Shown: piece by piece, positions 14,770 to 23,706 of the stretch
Layout: the number at the start of each line of letters is the position of its first letter
Position numbering within the stretch: position 1 is the first letter of the stretch
NCBI RefSeq assembly: GCF_900566085.1
Contig: NZ_UPHT01000183.1
Location: forward strand, 1-35,642
DNA: 35,642 nt
Direction of reading: 5' to 3'
Source: Mycobacterium attenuatum
GTDB lineage: Bacteria; Actinomycetota; Actinomycetes; Mycobacteriales; Mycobacteriaceae
Made by a program: the position numbers and the translations under genes
The notes under the pieces: model-generated
What the model was told of the DNA's origin: nothing
The model's database searches: none
Seen by the model: only the letters and a program-made list of their open reading frames with translations

Positions 14770-17556
14770 ATGATGATCGTCAACCAGCTAGGCCGACGCC
14801 CCGCAGCCCCCGGAAGAGCGCTGCGCGGTATCACAGGCCGTATGACAGCGGTCGCGGCGCTGGCTGGTGCCCTGGCGTTGTGGGGATCTCTCCTGCCGGC
14901 AGCCCACGCGCAACCCAACAACGGCCCCAACAACGGCCCCAACAACGGGGTAGCCCGCTACGGTGCCTGCCTTGCCGCGCAGAAGCAGGGCGAGTTGCTG
15001 ATCCTGGTCGACGAGTCAAGCAGCCTGCAAGACACCGACAGCAAAGCTGCGCGCGTGCAGGCGGCCAAGTACCTGGTGCGAACGCTGGGTCGCTACGCCG
15101 ACCGCATCCAGGCCAAGCTCGACGTCGCCATCGCCGGGTTTGCCGAAAACTATGTTTCCGAACAGGATTGGACGCCGCTGACCGGTGCCACCGCTCAGCA
15201 CGTGGGCGATGAACTGTCCGGCCTGGCGTCGAAAAACACCGGGATCGACACCGACTACTGGCTCGCTCTCGACGGCGCGCGCCAGGCGCTGGCCTCACGC
15301 GGCAGCGGTGTCGGCGGCGCCGACCGCTGCCAGGCGATCGCGTGGTTTTCCGACAGCAAAATCGATTTCACGGCGCGGCCGCTGACCAAGCCGTACGCCG
15401 AAGGGACTTCCCTGGATAGTACGAACGGGGTGGCCGAAACGATTCGGTCAGCCACCGAATCGATCTGCCGGGCGGGTGGGCTTGCCGACCAACTGCGTTC
15501 GCGCGGCATCGTGATGTTAGGTGTGGGGCTCGGTGATGCCGCCCGCGCGTCCCAGTTCGACGTCATGTCGGCGATCAGCACCGGGCGGGGCCTCAACGGA
15601 ATGTCCTGCGGCAACATCACCGAACCCGCTCCCGGCGATTTTTACCGGGTGTCCAACATCGACGACATGCTGTTTGCCTTCGATGCGCTCAATCCCGAGC
15701 CCGGTGTGCCCCAGCGCAAAGGTCCGGTGTGCGAGTTGCAGGTTTGCCAGGAGGCCCGCCACGACTTCGTGTTGGACCGGTCGATCAAGTCGGTGAAGAT
15801 CCTGGGCTCCGGCGGCACGCCCGGCATCGTCCCGTACCTGATCACCCCGGCCGGGCAGAAGGTCGAGCTACCCAACAGGCCGGGCCAGGTCAGTACCGAA
15901 ATCGCCGGCACCCCGGTCGAATACGAATGGCTTTCGGAGTCGTCGCAAACCATCACGATCCGCAATACCGGCAGCCCCGACTGGGCGGGGAAGTGGGCGA
16001 TCGTCTACGTCGACACCACCGGGCAACACCCGGACGCGGTGTCGCGGGTCAGCATTCACATCATCACCGACATATTTCCGGTCCTCGGTGACGCCGCGAA
16101 TCTGGCCTGGCACAGCGGACAAGTGATCAAGGCCTTGACCTTCGGTCTGGCCGACGGGCAGGGCCATCCGGTCAAGCCCGACGACCTGGCCGGCACTGCG
16201 ACCCTGTCCGCGGTGCTGGAACCTGATGGCGCTCAACCGATTCCGTTGCTGATGTCGGTGCCCAAAGGCGAAATCGGCAAACCCGTCGACGCCGACCTGA
16301 CCGCCGTCAAGCCGGGTCATGCGACCCTGCGGATGTCGTTGATCATCACCACTGCTGCGGCGACCGATCGTAACGGCGCTCAGATCGCCCCGGGAACCAC
16401 CCTGTCGCCCCAAGACGTCGCAATGTCGATCCAGATTCTGCCCAAGGTGGGGCTGCCCGCCCCCGCTGGCCGGATCGACTTTGGCACCGTGCAGGGCGCC
16501 AAGGGCGCCAACGGCTCACTCGCCATCACCGGGCCGGGATGCGTCTGGATCGCCGCGGCTGACAAGGACAACATCATCGCCGCCCCCGAGGGTATCGGGA
16601 CCACCCGCATCACCTCTTCGGCCGATGCGCCGCAAACCTGCCTTAAGGTAGCTGCCGGTGAGACCGCCCGCCTGCCGGTCACGCTGCGCACCGACCGAGA
16701 CGGCCGCGGCGGCCTGAGTGGGACTGTGCCGCTTCATATTTCGCCCCTGGCCAACCCGAGCGACGCGCAGGTCGTAGACGTCCCGTTCGTGGCGTCGCTG
16801 ACCAAACCGCTCAGCAGGACCAACTTCGTGCTGGTGTTCCTGGCCGCATTGTTGCTGGGTCCGGGCATTCCGCTGGCGCTGTTGTATGCCGGCAAGTGGT
16901 ATGCGGCCAAGATCCCCGGCGAGCCGATGCTGGCCGAGCGGATCCCGGTCGAGGTGGATTCCAACTCCGACACCGTGACCCGCGACGGTTCGCCGTTCGC
17001 GATGGCAGACGCCGACCTGCTCAGGCTGGTACCGGGGCTGGCCGGAGGTGCCCGAAAGCTGAGTGTGCTGGGGGTTACCTTGATCGCGACCGTTGGACGA
17101 AGCCCCTTCGGCACCGGGCACGTCATCATCGACGCCGACGGCCGGGTCAGCGTGGGCTCGGCACTTCCCGGCACGGATCGCACCGGTCTGAAGGCGGTGC
17201 TTCCCCTTGCCGTGCACAACAAATGGGTGGTGTTGCACGATCCCGGTGGTCCACCGGATGCGGCCGAGGTGCTGCTGCTCGTGGGCGGGCGAACCGACAC
17301 CGCCGTGCGTCAACGACTCTACGAGGATGTCGGCCGACGACTGCCCGAGCTGCTCACAGCTTTGCGGCAGCGGGCGGCCGACGCCGGACTGGTCGTGTCC
17401 ACCGACGGCGAGCCCGGATCACCGTCCGCCTCCGCCGGGGCGACCGCGCCCGCACCGGACCCGTTCACCTCGGCAGAACACACCGCGCGGCCGGGCGGTT
17501 ATGACCCCCGGCCTTTCGACCCATTCGATGAAGGAGCCTCATGCGACGATTCCTGA
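14770..17556 (+). CDS. Exported, membrane-anchored von Willebrand factor A protein
   Basis: A 928-residue protein. AGGA lies 8-12 bases ahead of the paired ATGs at 14770/14773, either of which may be used. A signal sequence ends at AHA (45-47), followed by a PNNG repeat. The vWA domain follows, with MIDAS motif DESSS (in ELLILVDESSSLQD), a second ligand region NTGIDTD and the third in WFSDS. A long beta-rich extracytoplasmic region continues to one TM helix (about 686-707, LVFLAALLLGPGIPLALLY). The last 220 residues are cytoplasmic and end in an acidic tail with DPF at 897-899 and 917-919. vWA domains bind protein ligands through a metal ion. The topology would pass an outside binding event to cytosolic partners encoded next. 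It overlaps the tubulin-like gene by 16 bp. Confidence 0.85.
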   Translation: MMIVNQLGRRPAAPGRALRGITGRMTAVAALAGALALWGSLLPAAHAQPNNGPNNGPNNGVARYGACLAAQKQGELLILVDESSSLQDTDSKAARVQAAKYLVRTLGRYADRIQAKLDVAIAGFAENYVSEQDWTPLTGATAQHVGDELSGLASKNTGIDTDYWLALDGARQALASRGSGVGGADRCQAIAWFSDSKIDFTARPLTKPYAEGTSLDSTNGVAETIRSATESICRAGGLADQLRSRGIVMLGVGLGDAARASQFDVMSAISTGRGLNGMSCGNITEPAPGDFYRVSNIDDMLFAFDALNPEPGVPQRKGPVCELQVCQEARHDFVLDRSIKSVKILGSGGTPGIVPYLITPAGQKVELPNRPGQVSTEIAGTPVEYEWLSESSQTITIRNTGSPDWAGKWAIVYVDTTGQHPDAVSRVSIHIITDIFPVLGDAANLAWHSGQVIKALTFGLADGQGHPVKPDDLAGTATLSAVLEPDGAQPIPLLMSVPKGEIGKPVDADLTAVKPGHATLRMSLIITTAAATDRNGAQIAPGTTLSPQDVAMSIQILPKVGLPAPAGRIDFGTVQGAKGANGSLAITGPGCVWIAAADKDNIIAAPEGIGTTRITSSADAPQTCLKVAAGETARLPVTLRTDRDGRGGLSGTVPLHISPLANPSDAQVVDVPFVASLTKPLSRTNFVLVFLAALLLGPGIPLALLYAGKWYAAKIPGEPMLAERIPVEVDSNSDTVTRDGSPFAMADADLLRLVPGLAGGARKLSVLGVTLIATVGRSPFGTGHVIIDADGRVSVGSALPGTDRTGLKAVLPLAVHNKWVVLHDPGGPPDAAEVLLLVGGRTDTAVRQRLYEDVGRRLPELLTALRQRAADAGLVVSTDGEPGSPSASAGATAPAPDPFTSAEHTARPGGYDPRPFDPFDEGASCDDS
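14914..14949 (+). repeat. 12-bp tandem repeat encoding Pro-Asn-Asn-Gly, three units
   Basis: CCCAACAACGGC is repeated three times just after the signal-peptide cleavage region of the vWA protein, coding PNNGPNNGPNNG. A short repeat in a flexible linker of this type can vary in copy number between strains. Confidence 0.75.
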
Positions 17557-20500
17557 TAGTTGGTTGTGGCGGCTCGGGCGGCGCGACGTTGGCCTACATG
17601 ATGGACCAGCTGCGCTCCGAACTGCACGCGGCCGGTATCGAAAGTCTGCTGCCCGGTTGGCAATTCGTCGTCATCGATGTGCCCAGCGGGGCCGAGGACG
17701 GTCCGGAGGGGCTCAGCAACGTTCCAGCCCAGGGCGGCACCTACATCGGCTGCGGACCACAGGGCAGCAGCTACGCGATCCTGGACGCGGCGCTTTCCCA
17801 GCGGCTGGCCGCCAATGCCGCGCTGGATACCATCGCCACCTGGGCGCCGCGGCACCCGGAGGAAGTGACCAACCCGATCTCGACAGGTGCCGGGCAGTAC
17901 CGCGCGATCGGGCGGATGATCGTCCTGAGCAAGGCCGGCGAGATTCGATCTCGCCTGCAAGCCGCCTGGGATCAGCTGTTTCGCGTGGAGACCGTTTCTG
18001 CGATGTCGACGGCGCAGGTTCCCGGCATCGGTCCGTTCGACCCGCATCAGCCGCCGCTGGTGCTCGTGGTGTCGTCGATGGCCGGCGGCGCCGGCGCGTC
18101 GATGGCCCTGGATGTGTGCCGGTTGTTGACGCTGGTCACCGGGCTGGACCCGAGGTTGATGGGCTTGTTCCTGGTCACGCCCGACATTTTCGACTCGCTG
18201 CCGGAGAGCGCCCGGACCGGCGTTCGGGCCAACTCGCTGGCCATGCTGGGTGAGATCGTCGCCAGCCAGTCCGGCGCGGCCCGGGAGCACGACGTACGGA
18301 TCCTGCGGGCGCTCGGACAGCAACACGGCGAGGGCGAGCCAATCCCGTTCGCACGGGTCTTCCCGGTCGGCCGCTACGTCGGCGCCGACCGCACCCTGTT
18401 CGGGGACGGCTCACCGTTCGCGGTGTACCGGGGACTGGCCCGCGGCCTGGCCGGTTTGATGATGAGCGGCACGGCCAGCGACCAGTTCGTCTCCTACGAC
18501 CTGGGCAATACCGCCTCGCCGGCCGGTGATCGGGATCTGTTGGGGTGGGGCAACTCGGTGTGGGATCCGCTGCCGTGGGGGACATACGGGTTTTCCAGCC
18601 TCAGGATGGGTCGCGACCGCTACGCCGAATACGCCGCGCAGCGACTGGCCCGCAGCTGCGCCGACAAATTGGTGTCCGGTCATATGCAGCCGGGTAATCC
18701 GGCGTCCAGCAACGAGCAGCTGGAGTCGTTGCTGACCAGCCAATGGACGGCGATCTGTGACGAGCTCGGAGTGCTGGCGGCCGCCGGCAGCGAGGACATC
18801 AACGCACTCGGAAACTGGGTGGCCAACGTGGCGTTCCCAGCCCAGTCGGTAGCCCCCGTTGTCAACACCATCATCGATCGTCAGCTCCGCAGCCACCTGC
18901 CCAGCCCGGAAGGAATGACCGCCGCTCAGTGGGTTCCCGTCTTCCGCCAGGCGATCACCAACCGTCGTGATGCGCTGGCACACGCCTGCTCCGATGCCGG
19001 CTACCGCCTGGCCTTCGGCTGGCAACGGGCCTTCGCCGACCGGCTCGACGACGTCGTCGGCAACGCGATCGCCGACTTCGGCCTGCCGTACGCCAGGGCG
19101 CTGGTCGACCAGCTGCGCCGCCACATCGACGACGTGCTCACCGCGCCCATGGGCCAGCTCGGTTCGATGGGGCCACCCGACGTGGTCGCGCTGCCCCCCA
19201 ACGTCGACACGGCGCTGGCGTCGCTGCGCGGCGTGATCACCAACGCCGACCAGGTGCTCGCCACGACATTGGACGGCTTCCGCGGTGCGGTGCGCCGACA
19301 GGTCTATGCCACCGTTGCGGCGCGGCTGGCAGATGTGTTCGCCGTGATCGGTGGCGAGCTGCTCGTCCCGCTGCGCGACGCACTCTCGGAGGCCCTGATC
19401 CTGCTGGAGAACTCGCAGGCCGAGCCGCCGTCCGATGTCGGTTTGGCCCGCCTTGCCACCGACCAGTACGCGGCGTGGCCGGCCGATGCCGACGAGTTCG
19501 TCCCGTCCCGCTTCGCCGAGGCCAACAACGAGGTCCTGCTGATCAGTTCGTCGGCCTTCAAGCAGCGCTACGAGAGCGATCTCGTCAAGGTGATCGCGGC
19601 CGGCCACACACTGGTGCCGTTCCGGGCCGCGGTCGGGGAGGCCACCACACGGGTGATTCTCGGTGAGTGGCAAACCACCGGCGGCACGGTGGCGCCCGGC
19701 GGTCTGTTGGAACGCAGCGCGAATTGGGTCACCCGCGCACTCGGTTCCGATCCGGACACCGGACGTTCACGGGTTCCTTCGGTGGCCCAATTCGATGTGC
19801 ACACCCGCCCCGCCGAGTTGCTCGCGCGGGCACGGCTCTATGTGGAGCGACCCGGTGAGGCGTTCGACGAGTTCTGCCGGGTGTCGCTACGCGACTATGT
19901 CCAGGGGGCCGGGGCCCCGGAATCGGAATTAACCGCACGCCGCCACGACATCGCCACCAAGTTTGCCGAGGCCTTGTCGCTGGCGCGCCCGCTGGCCAGC
20001 GTCAACGACCAGGCGCTGACCCGCGTGCATCCCGGCCAGCAGGTCGAATACCGCTACAAGTTCTCGGAGATACCGTTCGCGGGCCAGCCGGTGGGGATGG
20101 CGCTGGCCGACGCGCTGCGTTCGAACCCGCGCGTCGACCAGGCCAGCAAGGACAACTTCGCGCGCGCGCTCACCGACGATGACGGCGTCACCCACATCGA
20201 CATCTTCGGCTCCTACCCGAACTACTCACCGCTGGTCTTCGACTCGGTGCTGCGCCCACCTGCCCAGCAGTGGGCCGAGGTCGCCGGTCCGGGCCGCATG
20301 CAGTTCTGGCGTTATCGTCGCTCGCGGCCGCTGCAGGCGTCGCTACCGATGGGCGACGCCGAACGGCGCACCATGACGGCCGGCTGGCTGCTCGGCCAGA
20401 TCATCGGGCGGATCCAGATCCCCCAGTCCCCCTACATAGAGCCGGTCCGGGTTTATGACGGCGACGCTGAGCAGTGGCTGAGTTTTCCCAGTCCGCTGTT

Positions 20501-21083
20501 GACCCCGCCGTCGAACTTCACGGCCTCCTACGACTGGCTGCCGGCGGTGCTGGAGGGGGTACTGCTTGCGATCGCGCAATCGCAGGATCCGCCGGTGATG
20601 CGCTCCCTGCGCCCGTATCAGGTGCTGCGTGGGCTCTATGACGCCAATTCGCAAGACCCCGCCGGCGGCATCGTCCAGCTTTCCGGGGTTGGTCTGCTCC
20701 GCGATTTCATCCTCAATGGGTGGTCAACCCCGGACGTCGTGTCCCGGATCAACGCCATCGCGGCCGCCGAGACACCGGCCGATCGGGCCATGGCCGCGCA
20801 GGAGTGGCTGGCAACCGTCCGGGACACCGCCGCCGAATATCTGCCGCCGGGCACGTCAAGAGCGGTGACTGCCGGGGCCTTCGCCAGGGTCGCGACCCGC
20901 TCGAAGGCCTCCAAGACGCCGATTTTCCGCGACCTGGCGCCTGACGTCTTTTGGGCGGCCGAGATGCTGATCAAGTTGGTCCGCCAGGTGAAGGCGACGG
21001 CTGTCGACGGCAAATCCCCAACGGCTGCAATGACTTTGGATGAGGGGGAGCAGGTCGTGATACCGGACGGCGGAACCTTCTAG
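17541..21083 (+). CDS. Large tubulin/FtsZ-like (Tubulin_2-type) protein
   Basis: A 1180-residue protein from ATG 17541 with GGAG eight bases upstream, its start inside the vWA gene. The N-terminus has the nucleotide-binding strand-loop LIVGCGGSGG (residues 5-14). A second glycine loop, SSMAGGAGAS at about 178-187, takes the place of the tubulin signature GGGTGS. These are features of the tubulin-like superfamily found in multi-gene conflict or signalling operons, here with a C-terminal extension of roughly 800 residues, mostly helical, of unknown fold. GTP binding is likely; polymerisation is unproven, since classical catalytic T7-loop residues are not recognisable by eye. FtsZ itself is about 380-400 residues, so this is not the division protein. 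It is cytosolic and coupled to its neighbours by 2-bp spacing. Confidence 0.8.
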   Translation: MRRFLIVGCGGSGGATLAYMMDQLRSELHAAGIESLLPGWQFVVIDVPSGAEDGPEGLSNVPAQGGTYIGCGPQGSSYAILDAALSQRLAANAALDTIATWAPRHPEEVTNPISTGAGQYRAIGRMIVLSKAGEIRSRLQAAWDQLFRVETVSAMSTAQVPGIGPFDPHQPPLVLVVSSMAGGAGASMALDVCRLLTLVTGLDPRLMGLFLVTPDIFDSLPESARTGVRANSLAMLGEIVASQSGAAREHDVRILRALGQQHGEGEPIPFARVFPVGRYVGADRTLFGDGSPFAVYRGLARGLAGLMMSGTASDQFVSYDLGNTASPAGDRDLLGWGNSVWDPLPWGTYGFSSLRMGRDRYAEYAAQRLARSCADKLVSGHMQPGNPASSNEQLESLLTSQWTAICDELGVLAAAGSEDINALGNWVANVAFPAQSVAPVVNTIIDRQLRSHLPSPEGMTAAQWVPVFRQAITNRRDALAHACSDAGYRLAFGWQRAFADRLDDVVGNAIADFGLPYARALVDQLRRHIDDVLTAPMGQLGSMGPPDVVALPPNVDTALASLRGVITNADQVLATTLDGFRGAVRRQVYATVAARLADVFAVIGGELLVPLRDALSEALILLENSQAEPPSDVGLARLATDQYAAWPADADEFVPSRFAEANNEVLLISSSAFKQRYESDLVKVIAAGHTLVPFRAAVGEATTRVILGEWQTTGGTVAPGGLLERSANWVTRALGSDPDTGRSRVPSVAQFDVHTRPAELLARARLYVERPGEAFDEFCRVSLRDYVQGAGAPESELTARRHDIATKFAEALSLARPLASVNDQALTRVHPGQQVEYRYKFSEIPFAGQPVGMALADALRSNPRVDQASKDNFARALTDDDGVTHIDIFGSYPNYSPLVFDSVLRPPAQQWAEVAGPGRMQFWRYRRSRPLQASLPMGDAERRTMTAGWLLGQIIGRIQIPQSPYIEPVRVYDGDAEQWLSFPSPLLTPPSNFTASYDWLPAVLEGVLLAIAQSQDPPVMRSLRPYQVLRGLYDANSQDPAGGIVQLSGVGLLRDFILNGWSTPDVVSRINAIAAAETPADRAMAAQEWLATVRDTAAEYLPPGTSRAVTAGAFARVATRSKASKTPIFRDLAPDVFWAAEMLIKLVRQVKATAVDGKSPTAAMTLDEGEQVVIPDGGTF

Positions 21084-21085
21084 CG

Positions 21086-23704
21086 ATGACCGCTCTTACG
21101 GTGGTGCTGGCTCCGCAGGCGCAGTCCGAAGACATCCTCGCGGTGCTCGCGGACTACTCCGCTGTCGGATTGCTGCGCAGCTTCGCCTGGGTGGACGCGC
21201 CCTCCGGCGCGGCGAGTTCGCTGCCCGCCGCCCTGGTGACCGATGGCCAGATGAGTCCCGTTGTGCTGCAGCAGATCTTGACTGCGCGAAGGTATGACCG
21301 GGTCCGGCTGGCCGTTCTGGTGCCGGTGGAAGCGCCTCGTGAAGCCCGGATACCACTGGCCGTCGAGCTGCAGGTGGAGCAGGTGGTGCGGTCCAGCGCG
21401 ATCGGTGCGCCGATCACCCTGCTGCGGCTGCTCTATACCGCCGGCACGGCCGCGACGGTGACCGCCGACCCGTCGCTCGTGCTGGAAGGATGGCACAACC
21501 TTCTTGTCGCGCCGGAGAACCCGTCGGGTCCGGAATTGGCTTCCGCAACCCTGGACCGGCTCACTGACCCCCTGGATGTGGCGCGTTATGTCGCACCGGT
21601 GGTCGCCGGCGTCACCGGCCTGTGGGCGGACATCGACCGGACGCCGTTCGACGCGGCCGCGATCCTGCCGGGGCTCACCATCCGCGCCGTGCGCGCCTTC
21701 TACCGTCAACTCGACACCGCAGACGTCGAGGAGCGCCTGCGGGCGCAGCTGTTTGACTCCAGCGGTCGGCTTCCGTTGCCCCGCGCCGACCGCGTGCCGG
21801 TCGTCTTCATCGACGACGTCGCGACGGCGACGCAGTCGATGGCCCGGGCGCTGTGGACCAAGCACCGCGACGTGCTGCGCGGACCGAGATTGTCCGTCGG
21901 TGGCGAAGCAGCACAACGGATTTCGATGGGGATCGCCCTCAGGATGTTTCTTTCCTTCATGGGCTCGGCGCTGTGGCGAGCGCCGTCGGCGTGGATTTCC
22001 TCGGCGCTGGGCTCGGTGTCGTCGGTGGTCGCCACCACGGTGCAGAATGCGGTGTTCGGCCGCTCGGGATCGGCCTACGACGTGGTCGCGGGCGCCGAGC
22101 CGGCCAGCTGGCAAGACCTGGGCCGAAGCGCCGACACCTTGGGTGACGCGCTGGCCGAACCTGCCGGCGGCAAACACCTTGCGCATCAGGATCTCAGCCG
22201 CCTGTGGACGGATTTCGTCAGCGTCGCCCTCACTCTGGCCGACGGCGGCCGGCGATCCACCAGCCTGGAGCCGGTGCGCGTGGGCGCCGCTGTCGGAGTG
22301 GTCCGCAACTGTTCAGATGTCGTACCGAGCGCCGCCGACCGGTTCGCCGCCATCCCGGGGTCGTTGGCGGCTGTCGCCGGGGTGAGCGCGGTGGAGGCAA
22401 CCGATTTGCTGGAGGCGGCTGCACTGCGAGGCCGCCTGCAGCGCCTCTACGGTGACCCGGCCGCCGGAGTCGAGGCTCGCCGCGCCGCGGCAAGCCTGGA
22501 CGACTGGCTGCAGACGGTGTCGAAAAGCTTTGCGTGGCAGGCCGGCTCGATCCTCGTCGACTACCTGCAGCGGGCCCGCAGCGAGGTCGCCGGCCTGGTG
22601 CAACAAATCCGCGGCACCACCAACCGGGACGACGTCGAGGCGCGGCTCAGCCAGCGCCAGCACACGATCGGACTGATCCTCAAGACGTTCGGCTGGGGCG
22701 TTTTCGGTGGGCTGGCGTTGTTGGTCGTGGTGGCCGCGTTGGGCGGGGTCGGGTGGAAGTTCGCGATTGTTACCGGCGGGGTGCTGCTGGCGGTGTATCT
22801 GGTGATCACGCTGGCGTTGTTCCTGCTCACTCAGCGCGACCTGTTCGCCGAGATGAATCTGCGCCAGTCGCAACTCAGTCGGTTGGACGCGATGCACACC
22901 AATCTGCGCTCGGCGGTGCAGGATCTCAGCCGGCTGTCGGGCGCATATGGGCAACTGCTGGCGTGGACCCGGGTGTTGGGCGCGGTGCTGCGGGCACCCT
23001 TCGGTTCCGCGGCGGCCCCGGACCCGGCCCCCGGGCAGCTGATCGACGGGTTGCCGCGGTCGACCTGCCTGGGTATCGCGATGCCGGGTTTCGATGACAC
23101 CCAGACTGCTATCGATTGGATCGAGCAGCGGTTGTACTCGGTGGGCTGGCTCACCCGGCCGTGGGAGGACATGCTGGGCGAGGCGGGAAAGCAGCTGCGC
23201 GAGGCTCCCGCGGCGTTGTTCGTCATGCCCGGCGCCGGGACCGGATCACCGCTGGACCAGTGGTCTTCCGCGGTCGCGGGCGGCCAGGTGCAGGCCAGAG
23301 GTGCCGATGCGCTGTGGCAGCGGGTGGAGCAGATGCTCACCGAGTCGGCAGGCCCCGTCGGCGACACCCTGACCCGTGCGGTGTTTGTGCCGGCCTCCGA
23401 CCGGACCGTGCCCGAGGCGGAGTTCAGCACCGGGGTCACCGATCACCGGCCGGAGCGTGCCGCGCCGTTTGCCGGGACGCTGTTCACCGACGCCGCCGTC
23501 ACCGCCGGTCGTTCCGCAGCGGTGTTGGACGAATCCGTGATAACGCGCAGGGGGCTGGGGTATCGCGCGGTGGTGGTGCAGGCCAGCGACGGCCTGCAGC
23601 CTTACGATTTCGCGGTCTTCGCGCCGCGCACCACCATCGCCGCCGGCACCGATGCGGAGACCGATCACGACGAACCGCCTGGTTCTGGGAAACTGGTCTT
23701 CTAG
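21086..23704 (+). CDS. Large two-TM protein of unknown family in the tubulin/GTPase operon
   Basis: An 872-residue protein from ATG 21086, two bases after the previous stop. I recognise no domain with confidence. The N-terminal 240 residues read as an alternating alpha/beta fold (LTVVLAPQAQ, RLAVLVPVE, VPVVFIDDV). The middle is helical with many Arg and Asp. Two adjacent TM helices lie at about 535-557 and 562-585, with VGWKF between them. The C-terminal 280 residues again look alpha/beta (STCLGIAMPGFDD, ALFVMPGAGTG). A two-helix hairpin with both large ends on the same side fits a cytoplasmic protein pinned to the membrane. It is probably a structural partner of the tubulin-like protein; that is inferred from position only. 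Confidence 0.75.
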   Translation: MTALTVVLAPQAQSEDILAVLADYSAVGLLRSFAWVDAPSGAASSLPAALVTDGQMSPVVLQQILTARRYDRVRLAVLVPVEAPREARIPLAVELQVEQVVRSSAIGAPITLLRLLYTAGTAATVTADPSLVLEGWHNLLVAPENPSGPELASATLDRLTDPLDVARYVAPVVAGVTGLWADIDRTPFDAAAILPGLTIRAVRAFYRQLDTADVEERLRAQLFDSSGRLPLPRADRVPVVFIDDVATATQSMARALWTKHRDVLRGPRLSVGGEAAQRISMGIALRMFLSFMGSALWRAPSAWISSALGSVSSVVATTVQNAVFGRSGSAYDVVAGAEPASWQDLGRSADTLGDALAEPAGGKHLAHQDLSRLWTDFVSVALTLADGGRRSTSLEPVRVGAAVGVVRNCSDVVPSAADRFAAIPGSLAAVAGVSAVEATDLLEAAALRGRLQRLYGDPAAGVEARRAAASLDDWLQTVSKSFAWQAGSILVDYLQRARSEVAGLVQQIRGTTNRDDVEARLSQRQHTIGLILKTFGWGVFGGLALLVVVAALGGVGWKFAIVTGGVLLAVYLVITLALFLLTQRDLFAEMNLRQSQLSRLDAMHTNLRSAVQDLSRLSGAYGQLLAWTRVLGAVLRAPFGSAAAPDPAPGQLIDGLPRSTCLGIAMPGFDDTQTAIDWIEQRLYSVGWLTRPWEDMLGEAGKQLREAPAALFVMPGAGTGSPLDQWSSAVAGGQVQARGADALWQRVEQMLTESAGPVGDTLTRAVFVPASDRTVPEAEFSTGVTDHRPERAAPFAGTLFTDAAVTAGRSAAVLDESVITRRGLGYRAVVVQASDGLQPYDFAVFAPRTTIAAGTDAETDHDEPPGSGKLVF

Positions 23705-23706
23705 CG

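Noticed and set aside
18411..19673. 420-codon minus-strand frame inside the tubulin-like gene
   Set aside because: A high-GC shadow frame; the plus strand is continuous, recognisable and operonic.
23116..23706. Upstream extension of the beta-sandwich gene
   Set aside because: The extra residues are Arg-rich out-of-frame reading of the preceding gene. ATG 23707 follows its stop by two bases, as elsewhere in the operon.
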